This document shows positions 58,461-64,000 of a DNA stretch of 64,000 bases, piece by piece. The position numbers and the translations under genes are program-made. Source of the stretch: Bacteroidota bacterium. GTDB lineage: Bacteria > Bacteroidota > Bacteroidia > Flavobacteriales_D > Sanyastnellaceae. Under the pieces are notes generated by a model. That model was not told where the DNA came from. It saw only the letters and a list, made by a program, of their open reading frames with translations, and ran no database searches. The stretch lies in contig JAQBVN010000002.1 in assembly GCA_027622975.1 (NCBI GenBank), positions 1 through 64,000 of the forward strand, written 5' to 3'. Numbering within the stretch: position 1 is the first letter of the stretch; every line of letters starts with the position of its first letter.

Positions 58461-61453
58461 GGTGTGATTTTGTACACAGCTGTGGAAAACCTTTGCCCTT
58501 GCGCCACGCCAATCAGACGATAGGCTCCGGGAGACAGGTCGCTGAGATTCAAGTCCACACGTTCGAGGTTGGAAGGACGAATCGATTCGGTGACTTGTCG
58601 GCCCTGCATGTCCTCAACCCAGAGGGCATCCAACATGACCTTGGGTTGAACTCGCACGATGTCGGCCGTGGGATTGGGATAGATCTGCCATCGGGCATGG
58701 GCATTGGCCACGCCATTTGTTCCATCTTGGCCATCGCAGTCCTGATCAATGCCATCCCCGATGAGGTCTTCCGCACCCACGTAAATGGTCGCATCGTTGT
58801 CATTGCAGTCACCTTCTGAAGCCAATTGTCCATCCATGTCCACATCAATTTCATTCAATTCTGGCGTGGGAAGTGGTTGGTCGGTGAAGACGTGCCATTG
58901 ACCGGGGGCAAAGGGTATGCTCGCATTCACATCGCTGACTTCCACTGATTCTCCGGTCATGTAATTGTACCAGGTTCCGGCGTGTGTGAATCCAGGAATC
59001 ATGTCGATGCCTGTCATCTTGAAGTTGCCGACCACGACAGCATCACCCTGGGGGTGGCTGTAAATCAATCGTTTACCAAAACCTGTAACGTCCACATTGA
59101 ACCAATTTTCCCCCTCACCAAAGGCTGGGTAATCGCGTTTCAATCTCCCGAGGGCTGCCGTGACATCGTAGAGGTGTCGACGTTCCGGGTCCTCGAAATA
59201 GTCCCAGCGCACAGGCTTGGCCTCGATGCGGCATGAGGGATCCACGGTGACGCCGTCACTGCACGTGTTGATGCTGTAGTCATAGCCCAATTCTTCAAAC
59301 TGCCAGATCAAGCGAGGACCGGGCATCAGCAAGTTGAAAGCCATGACCAGCTGCTGGCGGCGGAGGGCCTGGATGGGGTCTGACAAATTGTAGCTTCCAT
59401 TGCTGTTGCCCCAATTGAGGTTTTTGTACATCAAACGTTCCTCGTCGTGGCTCTCGGCGTACGCCACGGCATGCCTGTTGTTGAAGTTGTGGTTTTGGAA
59501 ATGCGCCCAGCTCAAATCGTGGTCGCTGTATCCCATGCTCGCTTCTTGATAATTGTGTGTGGCGTTGACCCAAAGCATGAAGCCGTCATTGGCCAACTCC
59601 AACTCTTCAAAGTAATCACACCAATGTTCCAAAATCATATAGACACCGGGATCTTGGCTCCACACATGGCTCCCATACTCGTTGAGCCATGCGATCCGTT
59701 GGCTGTTGTACCCACCATTGACGTTGGGCTGTTGAACAAGACCTTGTGTGAAATCCCAGCGAAATCCATCGATGTGATAGGACTCGACCCAATGGTCAAG
59801 GTTGCGCTTCACAAATTGCCTCGTCAAGGGGCTGCTGTGGTTCCAATCGTAGAAGAACGCCAGATCATGGGGTGCCTCTACATTGAACCATGGATTGTTG
59901 GGCAGAACGTTCCAGTCCTCCCAGTACATGGTGATGAACGGGTTGGGCTGGTCCGCGTGGTTGAACACGACGTCCAATATCACCGCGATGCCACGTTCAT
60001 GACATGCATTCACCAATGATTTGAGGTCATCTTTGGTTCCGTAAGCCTTGTCCACAGCGAAATAGAATGTGGGGTTGTAACCCCAGCTGTCGTTGCCGTT
60101 GAATTCATTGACGGGCATCAACTCGATGGCGGTCACACCCAAATTCTCGAGATAATCGAGCGTGTCTTGAATGGCCTTGAAGGTTCGGTCTTCAGTGAAG
60201 TCTCGGACCAAAATTTCATACACAAACAAGTTCTCTTGGGCAGGACGTTCAAAGCTGCTATCCGTCCATCCAAACGGCTCTTCGCCAGGGATCATCACAG
60301 AGACTGGACCCGTGGTGAGATTGGCCGGATAGGGGAGCAGGTTGGGGTAGGTGGATGATGGGATCCAAGGATCGTTCCACTGGTCGAGGATGGTTTCAGC
60401 GTAGGCATCAGCAAACCTTGCGTCGTCGGGCAGGATGTGATACTGATAACGATAGTGCTGACCGGGGGTCAGGCCTGTGAGCTCAATCCAGTACCTCTGG
60501 CCATCAGGCGTCACGTTCATCATGGAGGCCGCACTCAAAGTCCAGTCATTGAAATCTCCAACAACAAACACAAATTCCTTGTAAGGGGCTGTCAGTTGGA
60601 GGATCACATTCCCATTGCCTAGATCATTGATTCCATCCATCACGCCTGCAGGCGAAGGGGCCACGGGTGCTGCTTCGGGGAGGACAGTGATCGTGGCAGC
60701 ATCGAATGCCTCCGTGGCATCCAAAATCGCCGTGGCTTGGATGAAATAATCGCCGGGCGAATCGAGAGTCAATTCATGGGAGATGGCCAAACCTGTGGTT
60801 GCATTGACTTCATTGCCATTGACAGTCAGGGAGAGGTCAGCCTCCATGGAAGCTTGGGCCGAAATTGAAATGGTGGACCCGAGGGCCTCGATGCTTGAGG
60901 TCGTTCCAGGGTTGATCAGGGAAATTTCAAAAGATCCATCCGAAACGTTGTAAAAGATGTCAGACTCATCGGCGGTTTTTCCAACCACGCTTCCCGTTCC
61001 ATTTCGGAACACCAACGCGAGTTGCTCGATGACGACGCCTGAGGGGACGCCGTAATACTCGGCCAAGGTTTGGCCTCCAAAGTCAAACACGTGAACCGTG
61101 CCATCGAATGGCATCAAGAGGTTGCCATTGTTGGCCTGGCTGATGTTGTTGCCATTGGGCCAAGGGTTGTGCACGTATTGCCAGTCTGAAGGGCTGGAAC
61201 TTTCCGAAGTGATGACTCCTGTGTGTGCGTAGACGAATGGTGCGCCAGGAAAGGGTGGGTCGACATTGAGCAAGGCGGCATTCCCCTCTGCGATGTCGTA
61301 GTACAAGGTGACTTGGTCGTCCTGCGTGGGAAAAGGAGGGTCAGTCCAAATGATTTGGGCTTCGAGCAAATTGGCGCCCGCCAAGGCCCATCCCATCATC
61401 ATCATCACAGACAATCGCAAGGAGTTGATGGCTTTGGAACGGGTCTGGTTCAT
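58457..61453 (-). CDS. Large T9SS-exported GH13 alpha-amylase-family enzyme
   Basis: The 998-residue product has a signal peptide, two N-terminal beta domains, and a CBM48/E-set domain (FVVGDFNDWTLSAASMM...YWIELTGLTPGQHYRYQYHI). The GH13 barrel has region I DVVFNHA, region II DGFRWDFTQG (nucleophile D567), region III MILEHW (acid/base E609) and region IV AESHDEERL (D670). A DCNDND...DGIDQDCDG metal-binding motif of MopE type follows the barrel. The last ~75 residues (IYPNPTADIVRV...SPGAYRLIGV) are a T9SS type A sorting domain. The E-set plus barrel layout recalls branching or debranching enzymes. It lies 71 bp after the regulator gene and upstream of susC on the same strand. Confidence 0.9.
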   Translation of the reverse strand: MNQTRSKAINSLRLSVMMMMGWALAGANLLEAQIIWTDPPFPTQDDQVTLYYDIAEGNAALLNVDPPFPGAPFVYAHTGVITSESSSPSDWQYVHNPWPNGNNISQANNGNLLMPFDGTVHVFDFGGQTLAEYYGVPSGVVIEQLALVFRNGTGSVVGKTADESDIFYNVSDGSFEISLINPGTTSSIEALGSTISISAQASMEADLSLTVNGNEVNATTGLAISHELTLDSPGDYFIQATAILDATEAFDAATITVLPEAAPVAPSPAGVMDGINDLGNGNVILQLTAPYKEFVFVVGDFNDWTLSAASMMNVTPDGQRYWIELTGLTPGQHYRYQYHILPDDARFADAYAETILDQWNDPWIPSSTYPNLLPYPANLTTGPVSVMIPGEEPFGWTDSSFERPAQENLFVYEILVRDFTEDRTFKAIQDTLDYLENLGVTAIELMPVNEFNGNDSWGYNPTFYFAVDKAYGTKDDLKSLVNACHERGIAVILDVVFNHADQPNPFITMYWEDWNVLPNNPWFNVEAPHDLAFFYDWNHSSPLTRQFVKRNLDHWVESYHIDGFRWDFTQGLVQQPNVNGGYNSQRIAWLNEYGSHVWSQDPGVYMILEHWCDYFEELELANDGFMLWVNATHNYQEASMGYSDHDLSWAHFQNHNFNNRHAVAYAESHDEERLMYKNLNWGNSNGSYNLSDPIQALRRQQLVMAFNLLMPGPRLIWQFEELGYDYSINTCSDGVTVDPSCRIEAKPVRWDYFEDPERRHLYDVTAALGRLKRDYPAFGEGENWFNVDVTGFGKRLIYSHPQGDAVVVGNFKMTGIDMIPGFTHAGTWYNYMTGESVEVSDVNASIPFAPGQWHVFTDQPLPTPELNEIDVDMDGQLASEGDCNDNDATIYVGAEDLIGDGIDQDCDGQDGTNGVANAHARWQIYPNPTADIVRVQPKVMLDALWVEDMQGRQVTESIRPSNLERVDLNLSDLSPGAYRLIGVAQGQRFSTAVYKITP

Positions 61454-61524
61454 GGTGAGGGGAGGCATGGTGAGATGAATCGTCGTGTGGATGAATGCAA
61501 TGTCGTTTGGTCAGTCTGTGCCTT

Positions 61525-62223
61525 TCAAGATTCTGAGGTCAAGTTGGCATCAAACCTGAAAAGTTGGGCGGGTTTGTGCAACACACCTCGTTCTTTTTCA
61601 TTCAATGGAACCACATGGTCCATTCGTTTTACGTTCTTTCTGAAATTCCTCTTATCCAGTTTTTTATCTAGCACAATCTCGTGTAAAGATTGAAGTTGGC
61701 GAAGGGTGAATTTCTTGGGAAGCATCTCAAACCCAATGTGCTTGGATTCAAGTTGCTCACGCAATGTGGCCAAGGCCAGGTCTGTGATGTCGTTGTGGTC
61801 AAATGCGAGGTCAGGAAGGTTTCCAACGTCGACCCATTCAGCATGTCCGGCGAATGAGGAGGCGCAAGGAACATGATCGTGAAGTGACACCAGACCAAAG
61901 TAGGCAATGGTGATGACGCGGTTTTCGGGTTGGGCCCTGAACGTGTGCAACCAGGGTTGATCTTTCAGCCCTTTGACGCGGTCTGGGCTTCCGAAGGCAT
62001 GGAATTGCTTCAAATAGACATTGTCGAGTCCTGTGAGTTCCTCCAAGACCCTTGCAGCAGCGTCTTCCAGGGCCTCGTGTTCCATCACAAAATCTCCCGG
62101 AAGAGCCATTTGCAGGTCCTCTTCAGACAGAGGACCTCCCTGGTCCGTGCGTTGTTCAATCAGAAGAAGCGTCAGGCTCTCCCCATCAAATCCAAACAGT
62201 ACGCAATCCACACTGATGTCCAT
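61525..62223 (-). CDS. Nudix-fold transcriptional regulator with C-terminal winged helix (NrtR/AraR-like)
   Basis: The 232-residue protein has an N-terminal Nudix fold (ISVDCVLFGFDGESLTLLLIEQ...QMALPGDFVMEHEALEDAAARVLEELTGL). Its C-terminal segment, MLPKKFTLRQLQSLHEIVLDKKLDKRNFRKNVKR, is the winged-helix signature of NrtR-type regulators. The Nudix box is degenerate: where catalytic enzymes read REUXEEXGU it reads RVLEELTGL, so two catalytic acidic residues are missing and hydrolysis is unlikely. Related Bacteroidota proteins sense sugars or nucleotides and control sugar-use genes. It heads the glucan locus, and TTGGTGT half-sites lie upstream of it and on the susC promoter. The ligand is unknown. 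The start is ATG 62223. Confidence 0.85.
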   Translation of the reverse strand: MDISVDCVLFGFDGESLTLLLIEQRTDQGGPLSEEDLQMALPGDFVMEHEALEDAAARVLEELTGLDNVYLKQFHAFGSPDRVKGLKDQPWLHTFRAQPENRVITIAYFGLVSLHDHVPCASSFAGHAEWVDVGNLPDLAFDHNDITDLALATLREQLESKHIGFEMLPKKFTLRQLQSLHEIVLDKKLDKRNFRKNVKRMDHVVPLNEKERGVLHKPAQLFRFDANLTSES

Positions 62224-62245
62224 GGCAGTTCGTCTTGATCGTTAA

Positions 62246-62292
62246 ATGTTGGTGTTGTTTCGTCTGCAAGTTACAAAGTTGGTGTCTTTTGT
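62246..62292. promoter_or_regulatory. Direct-repeat candidate operator upstream of the Nudix-type regulator
   Basis: GTTGGTGT occurs at 62248-62255 and again at 62278-62285, exactly 30 bp apart (about three helical turns). The surrounding 16 bases agree at 13 positions. A short inverted repeat, ACAAAG with CTTTTGT, spans 62273-62292. The region lies 25-70 bp upstream of the regulator ATG, and about 160-205 bp upstream of pfkA on the other strand, so it could control one or both genes. Confidence 0.45.
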
Positions 62293-62452
62293 ACACTTAC
62301 AATTGTGTCCAGAACGCCCGCTGGATGTCTTATTCACGACGAATGAATGGCAGTTTGTGCTTTTGTAGTTCGGAAATCCGGCTAGTTTGACGCAAATTTG
62401 TCGGCCCTTAGTGTCTTCAATTTTCAGACCATCGGGGAACAACATCTGATTC

Positions 62453-63424
62453 ATGAAGAAAATTGCGGTCCTTACCTCGGGAGGAGATGCACCAGGCATG
62501 AATGCGGCCATTCGGGCTGTCGTTCGTACCGCGGTGTTCCACGACATGGAAGTCGTGGGTGTATTTCAAGGTTACCAAGGATTGATTGATGGCGATTTCA
62601 AACGTCTGCACGTTCGCTCTGTGGCCAAAATCCTCGGTCGCGGTGGAACCATTCTGAAATCGGCGCGTTGCGAGGCGTTTAAAAATCCTGAGGGCCGAAA
62701 GCGCGCCCACGTCAATTTGGTGGAGGCTGGCATCGACGGTTTGGTGGTGATTGGAGGGAATGGAACATTCACTGGCGCAATGAAATTTGGCGCGGAGATG
62801 GGCTTTCCCGTGGTGGGACTTCCTGGCACCATTGACAATGACCTGAGCGGGACAGACTGTACCATTGGATTTGACACGGCCATCAACACCGTGGTGGACG
62901 CAGTGGACAAAATTCGCGACACAGCAGACAGTCACAACCGTTTGTTTTTTGTCGAAGTGATGGGGCGTGACAGCGGCTTCATTGCTTTGAAAACAGGAAT
63001 TGCGACGGGGGCTGTTGCCGTCATGACCCCGGAGATGGGCATGAGCATTCAAGACTTGGTGGCCGTGCTTCAAGCGGGTGAGCAGAGCAACAAGACAAGT
63101 TCCATTGTCATTGTGGCCGAAGGGGATCCCCACGGCGGCGCCTACGAGATCGCCCAAAAAGTTCAAGAGATCACTGACATTTACGAAACCCGAATCACTG
63201 TGTTGGGTCACCTCCAGCGGGGAGGAAGCCCAACTTGTTTCGATCGCGTGCTATCCTCTCGTTTGGGTGTCGCCGCTGTCGAAGCGTTGCGTCAAGGTCA
63301 CCATGGAGTCATGGCAGGCGTGATCAATGACAGAATCGCCCTGACTTCGTTTGAAGAGGCCATCAGCACCAAGAGTCAGATTTTGGAGGATGAGGTGAGA
63401 ATAGCTCGAATCCTTTCCATATAA
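62453..63424 (+). CDS. pfkA: ATP-type 6-phosphofructokinase with Asn at the Mg-binding position
   Basis: PfkA phosphorylates fructose 6-phosphate, the committed step of glycolysis. The 323-residue product has the ATP loop [16 protein letters not shown], the catalytic [11 protein letters not shown] block, [10 protein letters not shown] and [10 protein letters not shown]. At the position equal to E. coli Asp103 (GGDGS), which helps hold Mg-ATP, the sequence is GGNGT, giving Asn103. The catalytic Asp of TIDND is intact. Length and N-terminus ([11 protein letters not shown]) are normal. It diverges from the Nudix-type regulator across 229 bp, which holds no other gene, and lies 62 bp before gap, suggesting a glycolytic pair. 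Confidence 0.94.
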   Translation: MKKIAVLTSGGDAPGMNAAIRAVVRTAVFHDMEVVGVFQGYQGLIDGDFKRLHVRSVAKILGRGGTILKSARCEAFKNPEGRKRAHVNLVEAGIDGLVVIGGNGTFTGAMKFGAEMGFPVVGLPGTIDNDLSGTDCTIGFDTAINTVVDAVDKIRDTADSHNRLFFVEVMGRDSGFIALKTGIATGAVAVMTPEMGMSIQDLVAVLQAGEQSNKTSSIVIVAEGDPHGGAYEIAQKVQEITDIYETRITVLGHLQRGGSPTCFDRVLSSRLGVAAVEALRQGHHGVMAGVINDRIALTSFEEAISTKSQILEDEVRIARILSI

Positions 63425-63486
63425 TCCTGTCATCTGTTTTTGAATTATTTTCTTTTGCAACCCAAAACAACTATTATCCCCTTACA

Positions 63487-64000
63487 ATGAAGCGCATTGC
63501 AATCAACGGTTTCGGCCGAATCGGTCGTTTGGCATTCCGGCAAATGGTCGGACGTTCAGGCATGGAAGTGGTGGCGATCAACGACTTGACCGATGTCGAA
63601 ACCTTGGCTCACTTGCTGAAATACGATAGCATTCACGGTCTGTTCCCCGGTGACGTGGCCGTGTCGGGAGGAAATCTGTGGGTGAACGGTCAGGAGATTC
63701 GAATCACTGCTGAGAGAAACCCAGCGGACTTGCCATGGGGGGACTTGAAAGTGGATCTCGTGGTTGAGAGCACGGGGGTGTTCACAGATGCCGAAAAGGC
63801 GGGATTGCACCTTCAGGCTGGCGCTGGCAAAGTGATTATTTCTGCGCCTGCCAAAGGTGACTTGAAGACTGTGGTCCTCGGAGTGAACGACGACATCCTG
63901 ACGGACGATGATCGCATCGTCAGCAACGCTTCGTGCACCACCAACTGTTTGGCTCCCATGGCCAAGGTGTTGAACGATACATTCGGTTTGGAGCGAGGAT
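63487..64000 (+). CDS. gap: Glyceraldehyde-3-phosphate dehydrogenase, 3' end missing
   Basis: The enzyme oxidises glyceraldehyde 3-phosphate to 1,3-bisphosphoglycerate with NAD. The first 171 residues are present. The NAD-binding N-terminus [41 protein letters not shown] and the active-site motif [12 protein letters not shown] (Cys150) are all seen. The frame runs off the right edge. It starts at ATG 63487, 62 bp after pfkA, and may be co-transcribed with it. No promoter close to the consensus was clear in the gap between them. Confidence 0.95.
   Translation, partial: MKRIAINGFGRIGRLAFRQMVGRSGMEVVAINDLTDVETLAHLLKYDSIHGLFPGDVAVSGGNLWVNGQEIRITAERNPADLPWGDLKVDLVVESTGVFTDAEKAGLHLQAGAGKVIISAPAKGDLKTVVLGVNDDILTDDDRIVSNASCTTNCLAPMAKVLNDTFGLERG

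Noticed and set aside
62361-62398. TTG-N17-TAGTTTG upstream of pfkA as a promoter
   Set aside because: The -7 element is one base short of TAnnTTTG, so support is too thin.

Overview
The window looks like a contiguous chromosomal piece of a Bacteroidota bacterium, most likely Flavobacteriales or close kin, with unusually balanced base composition for that group. The evidence is a SusC/SusD pair, proteins ending in type IX secretion (T9SS) sorting domains of both A and B types, PorT- and PorE-like secretion components, a Bacteroidota-type rho with a long disordered insertion, a DUF3276 PUR-type protein, DUF5683, WbqC and DUF6702 proteins, and several TTG-N17-23-TAnnTTTG promoters. I see no rRNA, tRNA, CRISPR array, phage or insertion sequence.

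Layout. 1-2.2 kb: end of a secreted GH16 glucanase and a FISUMP-type secreted protein interrupted by one in-frame TAA. 2.3-8.05 kb: fabI, then the threonine operon thrA-thrB-thrC. 8.1-11.6 kb: a DUF6702 gene coupled to an endonuclease III without its Fe-S cysteines, divergent from nrnA and an FKBP-like lipoprotein. 11.6-14.6 kb: a low-molecular-weight phosphatase, dnaA with a palindrome-rich upstream region, a thioesterase, and an array of 13-15 bp repeats. 14.6-24.2 kb: a tightly overlapped ten-gene minus-strand run, parA-parB-DUF5683-dapB-lepB-wbqC-gcvT-comB-(S1/P1 nuclease-like)-(tRNA-queuosine mannosyltransferase-like). 24.3-30 kb: a PUR-type protein and two paralogous giant T9SS substrates. 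30-36 kb: DEAD-box helicase, msrB, an ECF sigma/membrane protein/Spy-like module, lgt and mtaB. 36-46.5 kb: an FG-GAP/UnbV T9SS substrate, a methyltransferase, the rho-DUF4199-porT-IMPACT operon, a phosphodiesterase and a PorE-like protein.

46.5-62.2 kb is an alpha-glucan (starch-like) utilisation locus, all on the minus strand: a Nudix-fold regulator, a large T9SS-exported GH13 enzyme, susC, susD, two small surface or secreted proteins, a GH13 lipoprotein, a T9SS-exported PQQ-type sugar dehydrogenase and a second TonB-dependent receptor translationally coupled to it. A palindrome sits on the susC promoter, and its half-site TTGGTGT recurs as a direct repeat upstream of the regulator gene, which suggests local autoregulated control. 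The far end carries pfkA and the start of gap, so glycolysis follows directly after the glucan locus.

The items most worth following up are the shared operator half-site in the glucan locus, the dehydrogenase-receptor pair as a possible PQQ-uptake module, the queuosine mannosyltransferase homologue, the palindromes and repeat arrays near dnaA and parA, the Asp-to-Asn change at the Mg site of PfkA, and the interrupted FISUMP gene. All functional calls rest on reading motifs by eye; no database search was run.
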